Below are positions 35,626 to 43,880 of a DNA stretch of 64,000 bases, piece by piece. How positions within the stretch are numbered: the stretch's first letter is position 1; every line of letters starts with the position of its first letter. The stretch is taken from NCBI RefSeq assembly GCF_014201775.1, contig NZ_JACHFG010000001.1, forward strand, positions 302,541 to 366,540, written 5' to 3'. Position numbers and translations under genes: made by a program. Source of the stretch: Borreliella yangtzensis. Lineage in GTDB: Bacteria > Spirochaetota > Spirochaetia > Borreliales > Borreliaceae. The notes beneath the pieces are model-generated. The model had not been told where the DNA came from. It ran no database searches and saw only the letters and a program-made list of their open reading frames with translations.

Positions 35626-38253
35626 ATGAATTGTAGACCTCTTGAAAAATATGATCCTAAGGCATTTGAGGATGAAATTTACAATAAGTGGCTTAAAAAT
35701 AATGTTTTTTTGCCAAATAATTCTTTATTTGAAAAATTTAGTATGGTTGCACCTCCTCCCAATGTTACTGGCGTGTTGCATATGGGGCATGCTCTTAATT
35801 TTGTTTTGCAAGATGTTCTTGTGAGGTATAAAAGAATGAAAAAGCACAATACTTTGTGGCTTTTTGGTACAGATCATGCAGGAATAGCAACACAAGCTGT
35901 TTTTGAAAGGTATCTTAAAAATATTGGTAAAAATAAGGATGATTTTGAAAGAGAAGAGCTTATTCAAGAAATTTTTAAATTAAAAGATAAGCATAGAGAT
36001 GTGATTGTTAGTCAGATAAAAAAACTTGGAGCATCTTATGAGCACTCAAGAGAAAGGTTTACCCTTGATGATAGCCTTTGCAAGGCTGTTAATAAGGTTT
36101 TTAAAGATTTATATTCTAAAGGTTTGATTTATCGGGGTGAATATCTTGTTAATCTTGATCCTGGATCTGGAAGTGTTGTTAGTGATGAAGAGATTGAGTA
36201 TAAAGAAGTTGATGGTAAGCTTTATTTTATTAAGTATGTTATTGATGATTCTTCTTTTATTGAGATTGCAACAACTAGGCCTGAAACGATGTTTGGCGAT
36301 ACTGCTATTGCTGTTAATCCCAACGATGAGAGATATAAGTCTTTAATTGGCAAAGAAGTCACAATTCCTTTGACGACTAAAAAAATAAAAATTATTGCAG
36401 ATTTGTATGTTGATAGTGCTTTTGGTACTGGGGCTTTAAAAGTTACTCCTGCGCATGATCCTAATGATTTTGAAATTTCAAAAAGGCATAATATTTCCAA
36501 GGTCAATATTTTAACTCAAGATGGGAAACTTAATAAAAATGTTCCTTTACGATATCAAGGATTAAGTATAAAGGATGCAAGATTTAAAATAGAGATAGAA
36601 TTAATGGAAAAGGGGTTTTTGCAAGGCGTTAAAAAACATAAACAACAGGTTGGACATTGTTATAGATCGGGTGAGATTGTTGAACCTTATTTGTCTACTC
36701 AGTGGTTTGTAAGTATGAAGCCTTTGGCAGCCAAGGCTTTAAAGGCTTTAGAGAATGGTGAATTAAGATTCCACCCTAAAAAGTGGGAAAATACATATAA
36801 ATATTGGTTATCAAATATTAGAGATTGGTGCATATCAAGACAGCTTGTTTGGGGACATAGAATACCGGCTTGGTACAATATTGATACATTCGAACTTGTT
36901 GTTAGTGATACTGATCCTTCTTTAGATGAAAAGAATGTAGGGAAGAGGTTTATTCAAGATCCAGATGTTCTTGATACTTGGTTTTCTTCTTGGCTATGGC
37001 CCTTTTCTTCACTTGGATGGCCTAATGTTACTACTGATTTTAAAAATTATTATCCAACAAATACTTTAATTACAGCTTACGATATAATATTTTTTTGGGT
37101 TGCAAGAATGGTAATGGCGGGATTAGAATTTACAGGGCAGGTTCCTTTTAAAGATGTTTATATCACACCTCTTTTGCGTGACAAGCAAGGTAAAAAAATG
37201 TCAAAGTCCTTGGGCAATGGAATAGATCCCCTTGATATTATTAATGAGTATGGAAGTGATTCTTTACGGTTTACTTTATCATTTTTGTCTGTTCAAGGCC
37301 AAGATTTAAATATTGATGCTAAGGATTTTATGTTTGGAGCTAAGTTTGCAAACAAGGTTTTTAATGCTTCCAAATTTATTCTTTTGAATTTAGAAAATAG
37401 AGAAATATTAAATGATTTGAAATTTAATGATGTTGACAAATGGTTGCTTACAAGCTTAAATTCAACTATTCTTGGCATAGACTCTTCTTTTGCAAATTAT
37501 AAATATAATGAAGCTTCAAAATTTATTTATGAATTTTTTTGGAATGATTTTTGTGATTGGTATATTGAAATTAGTAAAATTGATCTAAGTAGTGAGAATG
37601 TTGATATTCAAAATATGGCTATTTCTAAGTTATTATTTTTTCTTAAAAAAGCATTGTTAATTTTACACCCGTTTATTCCTTTTGTTACAGAAAAAATTTA
37701 TTCTGAACTTTCAGAAAAAGGAGATATTTTAGCTTTAAATGAATATCCAAGTTTTAATATTGCTAATAATTTTCAAGAAGAATTTGAAAGTTTTAAAGTA
37801 TTTAAAACTTTCATTGTGGCTATTAGGACGCTTAGGAGTGAATTTAATATATCTTCTAGCATTAAAATTGATGTTGCGTTGAAATTTGATGTTGATTTTA
37901 AATATGAGGAATACTTTAAGGCCAAAGAAAGTATTGCAAAAAGAATGATTAATTTTAAAAATATATTTTACAATGAAAATTATGATAGCATGCTTGGTGT
38001 TGCTGTAGTTGGTTTTGAAATTTATGCAGATGTTAAGTCATTGATAGATAAAACTAAGGAGTTAATAAGGCTTGAAAAGCAGCTTGAAAAGTATAAAATG
38101 CTTAAGATTGCTGTTTCAAAAAAACTTAAAAATGAAAATTTTTTAATGAATGCTCCCAAAGAAATTATTGAATCTGAAAAATTAAAATTTGTAGAATTTT
38201 CTTCTTTAACTGATAAGATAAATAGTTATATTTTGAATTTAAAAAATCTGTAA
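35626..38253 (+). CDS. valS: Valyl-tRNA synthetase
   Basis: The 875-residue class I synthetase has the HIGH motif as HMGH within PPPNVTGVLHMGHALN, the KMSKS motif as GKKMSKSLGNG, and the CP1 editing domain (TTRPETMFGDTAIAV, TPAHDPNDF). The anticodon-binding helical domain (NDFCDWYIE) and the C-terminal tRNA-contacting coiled coil (about 810-875) follow. ATG 35626 has GGAG upstream and lies 3 bases after dus. A weak hairpin with a short T stretch follows at 38316-38335. Confidence 0.97.
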   Translation: MNCRPLEKYDPKAFEDEIYNKWLKNNVFLPNNSLFEKFSMVAPPPNVTGVLHMGHALNFVLQDVLVRYKRMKKHNTLWLFGTDHAGIATQAVFERYLKNIGKNKDDFEREELIQEIFKLKDKHRDVIVSQIKKLGASYEHSRERFTLDDSLCKAVNKVFKDLYSKGLIYRGEYLVNLDPGSGSVVSDEEIEYKEVDGKLYFIKYVIDDSSFIEIATTRPETMFGDTAIAVNPNDERYKSLIGKEVTIPLTTKKIKIIADLYVDSAFGTGALKVTPAHDPNDFEISKRHNISKVNILTQDGKLNKNVPLRYQGLSIKDARFKIEIELMEKGFLQGVKKHKQQVGHCYRSGEIVEPYLSTQWFVSMKPLAAKALKALENGELRFHPKKWENTYKYWLSNIRDWCISRQLVWGHRIPAWYNIDTFELVVSDTDPSLDEKNVGKRFIQDPDVLDTWFSSWLWPFSSLGWPNVTTDFKNYYPTNTLITAYDIIFFWVARMVMAGLEFTGQVPFKDVYITPLLRDKQGKKMSKSLGNGIDPLDIINEYGSDSLRFTLSFLSVQGQDLNIDAKDFMFGAKFANKVFNASKFILLNLENREILNDLKFNDVDKWLLTSLNSTILGIDSSFANYKYNEASKFIYEFFWNDFCDWYIEISKIDLSSENVDIQNMAISKLLFFLKKALLILHPFIPFVTEKIYSELSEKGDILALNEYPSFNIANNFQEEFESFKVFKTFIVAIRTLRSEFNISSSIKIDVALKFDVDFKYEEYFKAKESIAKRMINFKNIFYNENYDSMLGVAVVGFEIYADVKSLIDKTKELIRLEKQLEKYKMLKIAVSKKLKNENFLMNAPKEIIESEKLKFVEFSSLTDKINSYILNLKNL

Positions 38254-38315
38254 AAAGTTGAAAATTATTATATAATTGAATTTTTATACTTAGCTTTTCG
38301 GCAAAAGGTGTGATC

Positions 38316-38335
38316 GCTATTAAAAATAGCATTTT
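38316..38335 (+). terminator. Weak hairpin terminator after valS
   Basis: The 6-base arms GCTATT (38316-38321) and AATAGC (38325-38330) enclose AAA and are followed by ATTTT. It is 63 bases after the valS stop and just before the convergent gene end at 38342. The short stem makes efficiency uncertain. Confidence 0.45.
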
Positions 38336-38341
38336 GAGTTC

Positions 38342-38938
38342 TTAATTGTTACGTAATGTTTGAGGAGATAAAAAATTTGAATCTTGTAGTTTCATGAAGC
38401 TGCTTATTATCGTTGGTACATCTTCTTCTTTAATGTAAATTGATGGGAATGTTTTTCTTTGATCAAAGATAAACTCAAAATCAAGAATTAAATAAATTTG
38501 ATTACTTTTTCGGGTTACGCTCAATTTTAATTCAAAATCATCATCGTCTTGGTATCGTTTATTAGGATTTTCTTTAATCATTTTTGTGCTTAATAATATT
38601 ATTTCATTTTCTTTAATACTTTTTGGCCTGCTATCAAATAAATTTAAACTTTTGATTATATTGCTAGTATTTAAAAGATTAAAAAAATCAAAATTTCTTC
38701 TATATCCGTTTTCTTTTAGGATAAGTTTAACCTCTGAATCGTGATCTTTAATGTATGATCCGTTATGTTCAATTTCAATAATGCCTTCAAGGCTTGCATT
38801 ATTTAGAACCTCAGAGTATTTTTCTTTTTTTATTAATATATCTTTTATAAAGAACAGATCTTTAATTGTGTCTTTTGCAAAAATATAATTATTGGATATT
38901 AAAAAGATTAAGGTTATAATAAATATTTTTATTGACAT
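38342..38938 (-). CDS. Exported hypothetical protein, 198 aa
   Basis: An unrecognised protein with a clear signal peptide (about residues 1-21, ending near IFA-KD) and no lipobox. The mature part is rich in charged residues with two beta-rich stretches (GIIEIEHNGSYIKD, DFELKLSVTRKSNQIYLIL). A periplasmic location is inferred. ATG 38938 was preferred because AGGAG lies 7 bases upstream; the in-frame ATG at 38944 is only one base from that site. It lies 79 bases downstream of the methyltransferase gene on the same strand. Confidence 0.8.
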   Translation of the reverse strand: MSIKIFIITLIFLISNNYIFAKDTIKDLFFIKDILIKKEKYSEVLNNASLEGIIEIEHNGSYIKDHDSEVKLILKENGYRRNFDFFNLLNTSNIIKSLNLFDSRPKSIKENEIILLSTKMIKENPNKRYQDDDDFELKLSVTRKSNQIYLILDFEFIFDQRKTFPSIYIKEEDVPTIISSFMKLQDSNFLSPQTLRNN

Positions 38939-39017
38939 TAACATTCTCCTTTCTCTATTTGATAGTATATCATATTTGTTGGAATTGGTTTTTAAACGAC
39001 TTATATTAAAGGCATTT

Positions 39018-39713
39018 TTAATTTTTTTGAGCCTTTATCATATGTCTTTTATTTCCAAATCCTTTTTCTATATGAATGTATTTGAAATTAGCAAGTTTTA
39101 AGCCATCTTTTACAATTTTTGCAGAGGAAAATGTTGAAAGCTTACATTTTGGACTGCTTTTCTCAGAAATTAAATTAAATATTTCATTGTTCCACATTTC
39201 AGGATTTTTTTTAGGATTAAATCCATCTAAAAACCAGTATTCTACATTTTTTGGAATTTCTTTAATTTTTATTTTGGCGTTTCCAATTAAAATTTTTAAA
39301 TTAATATTTTCTGTTATTTTTAGTTTTAAATTTTTTTTTGGAATTTTAGGATAATGTTTTAGCATTAATTTGAAATAATCATTTTCTTTAACGAAGAACT
39401 TTGAAATTTGCATTATTGTGGTTTTTTTTAGTGGAAATTTTTCTATAGAATAGTAATTAATTTTTGAGGTTATGTTGTTTTCTTTTATGAATTTTAAAAG
39501 ACATATAAAATTTAATCCTGTTCCAAATCCCAACTCCGCTATTAGAAGATTTTTTTTTGTTTTTAATTCTAAGTCCAGATTGCAACCTTTAATAAATGTA
39601 TAAAAACTCTCTTCAATTCCATACTTTGGATTGTAATAGATGTCATCGAATTTGCTTGAATATATGGTGCTTTCTTTAAAAATTAGATTTTTCATTTTTT
39701 CATTTAATTTCAT
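39018..39713 (-). CDS. mnmD: MnmD-like tRNA methyltransferase (MnmC N-terminal domain, DUF752)
   Basis: The predicted role is SAM-dependent methylation of nm5U34 to mnm5U34 in tRNA wobble positions. The 231-residue protein aligns by eye with the MnmC methyltransferase half: substrate region FDDIYYNPKYGIEESFYTFI, SAM motif IAELGFGTGLNF, and the acidic motif WFLDGFNPKKNPEMWN. The FAD-oxidase half of MnmC is absent here, but a related FAD protein is encoded at 56086-57153. Start ATG 39713 (alternative 39695); no strong ribosome site, and a 30-base palindrome ends 3 bases upstream. Confidence 0.85.
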   Translation of the reverse strand: MKLNEKMKNLIFKESTIYSSKFDDIYYNPKYGIEESFYTFIKGCNLDLELKTKKNLLIAELGFGTGLNFICLLKFIKENNITSKINYYSIEKFPLKKTTIMQISKFFVKENDYFKLMLKHYPKIPKKNLKLKITENINLKILIGNAKIKIKEIPKNVEYWFLDGFNPKKNPEMWNNEIFNLISEKSSPKCKLSTFSSAKIVKDGLKLANFKYIHIEKGFGNKRHMIKAQKN

Positions 39714-39715
39714 TT

Positions 39716-39745
39716 TTCAAGCTTACAGAATTCTGTAAGCTTGAA
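39716..39745. promoter_or_regulatory. 30-base perfect palindrome abutting the mnmD start
   Basis: Each 15-base half (TTCAAGCTTACAGAA / TTCTGTAAGCTTGAA) is the exact reverse complement of the other, with no spacer. On the minus strand it ends 2 bases before the mnmD ATG, so a folded RNA would occlude the ribosome site region. Roles to consider are a transcription terminator for the groES side, an operator, or a translational control hairpin. Confidence 0.55.
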
Positions 39746-39749
39746 ATTT

Positions 39750-39893
39750 TTAATTTGATTGATCAGAATAATAAGTTTTTATAATAAATTTTAATTCTTG
39801 TTTAAGATTGTAAGTTTTAATAAAAGTTTTTGACTTATAAATATTTGTAAATTTTAGTAATTCTTCCTTTAGAAATATGAAACTTTTTACCAT
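39750..39893 (-). CDS. Candidate 47-codon small ORF between groES and mnmD
   Basis: An ATG-initiated frame runs 47 codons to TAA, predicting a Lys-rich helical peptide (begins MVKSFIFLKEELLKF, ends YYSDQSN). The ribosome site is poor (AAAGAAAAAG). It sits in a roughly 300-base spacer otherwise lacking genes, and its stop is 4 bases from the 30-base palindrome. In sequence this AT-rich an open frame of this size can arise by chance, so support is weak. It could also be a decayed gene. Confidence 0.25.
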   Translation of the reverse strand: MVKSFIFLKEELLKFTNIYKSKTFIKTYNLKQELKFIIKTYYSDQSN

Positions 39894-39984
39894 TTCTACT
39901 TTTTCTTTAAGCTACGACTACCTTTTTATGCATACTAAAACTAAAACCTTATTTTTCAATAATCTTATAAAAAATCTTTTATAA

Positions 39985-40020
39985 AGATTAAAGCTAAGTA
40001 GCTAAACTTAGCTTTAATCT
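39985..40020 (-). terminator. Terminator hairpin overlapping the groES stop
   Basis: The 14-base perfect arms (39985-39998 and 40007-40020) enclose an 8-base loop. The proximal arm includes the groES TAA stop. On the minus strand the hairpin is followed by TTTATAAAAGATTTTTTA, moderately T-rich. A long, perfect stem directly at the gene end fits an intrinsic terminator for groES. Confidence 0.7.
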
Positions 40021-40286
40021 TCTATTATTGCAACTATTTCTTTTGCTTTTAGTATTAAATGCTCTTTATTCTCGATTTTTACAGCAGCTCCTGCATACTT
40101 TTCGTAAAGTACAGTGTCGCCAACTTTTACAGTGATCTCTTCTTTGTTAGAGCCAATGGCTACAACTGTTCCAATATTTGTTTTTTCTTTTGCATTTTCT
40201 GGTATGTAAAGTCCTGAGATTGTTTTACTCTCAGCTTCTTTAATTTTTATTAAAACTCTATCAGCTAAAGGCTTAATATTTTTCAT
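40014..40286 (-). CDS. groES: Co-chaperonin GroES
   Basis: GroES caps the GroEL folding chamber. The 90-residue protein is normal size, with [11 protein letters not shown] at the N-terminus, the mobile loop region ([18 protein letters not shown]), [40 protein letters not shown] in segments typical of GroES. ATG 40286 is chosen because AGGAG lies 9 bases upstream; the in-frame ATG at 40295 abuts that site. groEL is not adjacent. It has its own promoter upstream and a hairpin terminator over its stop, so it appears monocistronic. Confidence 0.97.
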   Translation of the reverse strand: MKNIKPLADRVLIKIKEAESKTISGLYIPENAKEKTNIGTVVAIGSNKEEITVKVGDTVLYEKYAGAAVKIENKEHLILKAKEIVAIIED

Positions 40287-40316
40287 TTCAAACATCTCCT
40301 TATGTTAATAATATTA

Positions 40317-40346
40317 AATATACGAAAAAATTGAGAGTTGAGTCAA
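40317..40346 (-). promoter_or_regulatory. Sigma-70 type promoter of groES
   Basis: On the minus strand TTGACT (40346-40341) and TATATT (40322-40317) are separated by 18 bases. Transcription would start near 40310, leaving a leader of about 24 bases with AGGAG. I see no CIRCE-type repeat (TTAGCACTC/GAGTGCTAA). Confidence 0.55.
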
Positions 40347-40361
40347 TATATTTATATAGTG

Positions 40362-40386
40362 CTTGAAAATTAAATTAATTTTCAAG
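40362..40386. promoter_or_regulatory. Inverted repeat between groES and the ABC-F gene
   Basis: The 11-base arms CTTGAAAATTA (40362-40372) and TAATTTTCAAG (40376-40386) surround a 3-base centre. It lies upstream of both divergent genes, 16 bases beyond the groES -35 and 44 bases before the ABC-F TTG. An operator or leader hairpin is plausible; function unknown. Confidence 0.4.
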
Positions 40387-40429
40387 ATAATTTTGTTATT
40401 AGAATATCAATTTTAGGCAGGGTAATGGT

Positions 40430-42061
40430 TTGATAACTGTAAATAATTTGGAAGTTTCATTTGGGGAGAGAGTTCTATTTAAAGATGTAAATATTAAATT
40501 TTCTTCTGGAAATTGTTATGGAATAATTGGTGCTAATGGGGCAGGCAAAAGTACTTTTTTAAAAGTGCTAGGTGGAATGATTGAATCTACTAAGGGTGAA
40601 ATATTTATTCCTAAAAATCAAAGAGTAGCGGCTCTTGAGCAAGATCAATTTGCTTATGATGATTATAAGGTTATCGATACTGTTATTATGGGTCACAAAA
40701 GACTTTATTCTGTTCAAAAAGAAAAAGATGAAATTTATAATAAACTTGATTTTAGTGATGAGGACGGAATTAGAGCTGGGGAGCTTGAAGCAGAATTTTC
40801 AGAGCTTGGAGGCTACGAGGCTGAATCTGATGCAGCAGTTCTTCTTAAGGGTCTTGGAATAGATGAGTCAATTCATAATAATTTAATGAGCGATATTGAA
40901 GGGGCTTTAAAGGTCAGAGTTCTTTTGGCGCAAGCTCTTTTTGGTGAGCCTGATATATTGCTTCTTGATGAGCCTACTAATAACCTTGATCTACAATCTG
41001 TTAGATGGTTAGAAGAATTTTTAATTAATTTTGAAAATACAGTTATTGTTGTATCTCATGATAGACATTTTTTAAATCAAGTTTGTACACATATTGTTGA
41101 TATTGATTATGGGAAGATTCAAGTGTATGTTGGGAATTATGATTTTTGGTATGAAACAAGTCAAATTTTAAACAAGCAACTAAAAGATGCTAAAAAGCGA
41201 TCTGAGGATAAAATTGCCGAGCTTAAGACATTTATTCAAAGATTTTCCAGTAATGCTTCTAAGTCTAGACAAGCAACATCAAGGAAAAAGTTGATTGAAA
41301 AGATAAAGGTTGAAGATTTAAAGCCTTCTTCAAGGAAGTTCCCTTATGTTAATTTCAAAAGTGAGAGAGAACTTGGTAAAAATGTTCTTACAATTAAAAA
41401 TTTGACAAAAGAGTTTGAAGGGAATTTAATTTTAAATAAATTTAGCAGTATTATTGAGCCCCAGCAAAAGGTTGTTTTTTTGGGGAATCCCATGTTTGCA
41501 ACTTTTTTATTTGATATTATAACAAACGAAGATAAAAATTATAAAGGTCATTATGAATGGGGTTCTACTGTTAATTTTTCATATTTTAATAAAGATAATG
41601 GGAAATATTTTGATTTAGATTTAAACTTAGTTGATTGGTTGCGTCAGTATTCAAAAGAACAAGATGAAACTTATATTAGGGGATTTTTAGGTCGAATGCT
41701 TTTCAGCCAGGACGAAGCTTTAAAGAAGGTAAATGTCCTTTCAGGAGGAGAAAAAGTAAGATGTATGCTTGCTAAGGCTATGCTTAGCGGAGCAAATGTT
41801 TTAATTTTAGATCAACCTACAAACCACTTAGATCTTGAAGCAATTACATCTTTAAATGCTGGGCTTAAAGAGTTTAAAGGAGTTATTCTTTTTACATCAC
41901 ATGATCATCAATTTATAGATACTGTTGCCAATAGAATTATTGAGTTTACTCCCAATGGAATAATTGATCGCTATATGACTTTTTCTGAGTATATTGATGA
42001 TACTAAGATTAAGGATTTGAGAAATAACCTTTACGGTGATAATGCTAGTTTTAGGCTTTAA
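40430..42061 (+). CDS. ybiT: ABC-F family ATPase, YbiT-like, with a degenerate second site
   Basis: ABC-F proteins act on the ribosome rather than as transporters. The 543 residues comprise two ABC domains joined by a linker rich in basic residues (RFSSNASKSRQATSRKK, about 271-287), closely like E. coli YbiT as I recall it. NBD1 has an intact Walker A (GANGAGKST, 34-42) and Walker B (LLLDEPTNNLD), but its signature is SDIEGAL. NBD2 has an intact signature (LSGGE, 437-441) but its P-loop is GNPMFATFLF (about 352-361), with no Lys or Ser/Thr, and Walker B ends DQPTNHLD with Gln462 in place of the catalytic Glu. The start is TTG 40430; the nearby ATG at 40425 is out of frame. Confidence 0.93.
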   Translation: MITVNNLEVSFGERVLFKDVNIKFSSGNCYGIIGANGAGKSTFLKVLGGMIESTKGEIFIPKNQRVAALEQDQFAYDDYKVIDTVIMGHKRLYSVQKEKDEIYNKLDFSDEDGIRAGELEAEFSELGGYEAESDAAVLLKGLGIDESIHNNLMSDIEGALKVRVLLAQALFGEPDILLLDEPTNNLDLQSVRWLEEFLINFENTVIVVSHDRHFLNQVCTHIVDIDYGKIQVYVGNYDFWYETSQILNKQLKDAKKRSEDKIAELKTFIQRFSSNASKSRQATSRKKLIEKIKVEDLKPSSRKFPYVNFKSERELGKNVLTIKNLTKEFEGNLILNKFSSIIEPQQKVVFLGNPMFATFLFDIITNEDKNYKGHYEWGSTVNFSYFNKDNGKYFDLDLNLVDWLRQYSKEQDETYIRGFLGRMLFSQDEALKKVNVLSGGEKVRCMLAKAMLSGANVLILDQPTNHLDLEAITSLNAGLKEFKGVILFTSHDHQFIDTVANRIIEFTPNGIIDRYMTFSEYIDDTKIKDLRNNLYGDNASFRL

Positions 42062-42096
42062 TAGCATTTTTTAAAAAACTCAAAAGGTTTTTTGTT

Positions 42097-43776
42097 TTGA
42101 GGGGTATACTTTTTATATTTGTGTTTTCAGCTTCTTTTTTAAGGCTTTATTCTAGTATCAATTTATATTTTCAAAAAGCATTGACTGGTAAAGTTGCAGG
42201 CAATCCAATTATTGACGAAAAACGTGATACTATTACAGTTTTAACAAAAGATAGATGGTTGATAACCTATACAATGTCATTTGAAAAGAAATATTCTTAT
42301 AGATTGAATAGAATTCCATATCCTTTTCTTTTGAAAGATTTTGATAATGGGTATTATGTTATTACAGTTAGAAATGAGGTTCAAAAGATTAAGAGAGGAA
42401 AACTTGTTTGGAAGTATAAGCTTGATTTTTCACCTTTGAGTGCTCCTGCTATGGGGAATGTTAGCATTTTAATTCCTCTTGTTAATGAAAGGGTTGTTTC
42501 TATTGATTTAAATAGTGGAAAAAAAATATTTGAGGTCAATATAGGCAGTAGGCCTGTTACTTCTCCTGTAGTTTTTGATAATGGTGATTTTTGCATTGCA
42601 AGTGAAAATGATGAAATATTTTTGTTTGATTCTTCGGGTAATAAGAAATGGTTTTCCAGGCTTGTTGCTTTTCCTTTTTTGTTAATGATAAATACAAAAA
42701 AGGAAGTAGTTGTTGGACATAAATCAGGACATATTGTTTCTTATGAGAGAGATTTTGGGGAAGTTGTTGGCTCTATTAAATTAAACTTTCCTATTAATTT
42801 TTTGTTTGAAAAGTTTAATGGTGAATATGTCGCAATTTCAAGTGTTGGTATGTTTTTTGATTTGAATAGAAACTTTAAGCTTAAATTCAAAAAAAGAATG
42901 AACTTTGAGGTTGAAAAAGCTGTTCTTTATAATAATAGAAATCTTTTAGTTTCAACCAAATCAGATGGAATTTTGTCTTTTGGAGAAAATTTTAATGTAT
43001 CTTTTGTAGATGCTAATCTTAAGGATTTGTCAGGACTTAGTGCTAATTCAGGTATTATTGTTTTAGGGGGAGGTGATTGGGTTCTTAGTACTTATTATTA
43101 CGAATATGACAAAAATCTTGATGTTAGTGTGTGGAACCATTTTAGAGGTAATAAATACAATCAAGGTAGAATAGATTTAAAAGAGAAAGGTTTTGTAGAT
43201 TATGATAAAAATTATTTGCTTCTTGATGAAATTCTTAATTCTAGCTATAGTGATGCTGCTTATGATAAATTTTTAGGGATTTTGGATTTTCTTGCAACTA
43301 AACATGGAAATTTCCCCAAAAAATATTTAAATTTATATAAAAAAGCTTTTGATGTTTGGCTTTTGCCAGAAAAGGGACCCAATCGGATTGTTTCAAGGGG
43401 CAAGCTTTATAGATATTTTTTATGTGTTAATGATGAAGCTTCAATTAAGAGTTTTATTAATTTTGCAATTAGAGAAAGAGATATTAATAATATAATTACT
43501 ATAGTGCAAACTATTACCAAATTTGAAAGTTATTATGGCCAAGACTGTATTATATATAATTATATACAGCATATAGTGTTAAATTACCAAGGCAATTTGG
43601 AAATAGCTTATTCTGTGATTTTAAATTTGAGAAATATAATTTTAAATTCAACAGACAAACTTCTAAAACTTTGTAAGAATAAGTATATAAATTTATTAAT
43701 GTTTATGAGACGGCAAAATTTTTCTGAAAATATTAATAAGCACATTAATGAAATTATTTCAAGCATTCAAGATTGA
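42097..43776 (+). CDS. Exported PQQ-type beta-propeller protein
   Basis: The 559-residue protein has an N-terminal hydrophobic export signal (about residues 3-20). The N-terminal two thirds carry PQQ-like repeats of about 40 residues (GKLVWKYKLDFSPLSAPAMG, NSGKKIFEVNIGSRPVTSPVV, SSGNKKWFSRLVAFPFLL, KSGHIVSYERDFGEVVG). The C-terminal 200 residues are helical. It resembles BamB-like scaffold propellers in architecture but I see no specific BamB signature. Start TTG 42097 with AAAAGG upstream, 35 bases after the ABC-F gene, so co-transcription is possible. p83/100 follows 104 bases later. Confidence 0.8.
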   Translation: MRGILFIFVFSASFLRLYSSINLYFQKALTGKVAGNPIIDEKRDTITVLTKDRWLITYTMSFEKKYSYRLNRIPYPFLLKDFDNGYYVITVRNEVQKIKRGKLVWKYKLDFSPLSAPAMGNVSILIPLVNERVVSIDLNSGKKIFEVNIGSRPVTSPVVFDNGDFCIASENDEIFLFDSSGNKKWFSRLVAFPFLLMINTKKEVVVGHKSGHIVSYERDFGEVVGSIKLNFPINFLFEKFNGEYVAISSVGMFFDLNRNFKLKFKKRMNFEVEKAVLYNNRNLLVSTKSDGILSFGENFNVSFVDANLKDLSGLSANSGIIVLGGGDWVLSTYYYEYDKNLDVSVWNHFRGNKYNQGRIDLKEKGFVDYDKNYLLLDEILNSSYSDAAYDKFLGILDFLATKHGNFPKKYLNLYKKAFDVWLLPEKGPNRIVSRGKLYRYFLCVNDEASIKSFINFAIRERDINNIITIVQTITKFESYYGQDCIIYNYIQHIVLNYQGNLEIAYSVILNLRNIILNSTDKLLKLCKNKYINLLMFMRRQNFSENINKHINEIISSIQD

Positions 43777-43880
43777 ATTATCTGTTTTGTATATAAATCT
43801 GATTATGTTAAAATTAGGGTAAATTAGTGAATTTAGTTGGTAAGGTAGATTATAATTAAATTTATAGGAGAATTTCTTTT

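Noticed and set aside
40331..40346. Possible CIRCE heat-shock operator at groES (TTGAGAG..GAGTCAA)
   Set aside because: The two halves are not inverted repeats of each other and do not match TTAGCACTC/GAGTGCTAA.
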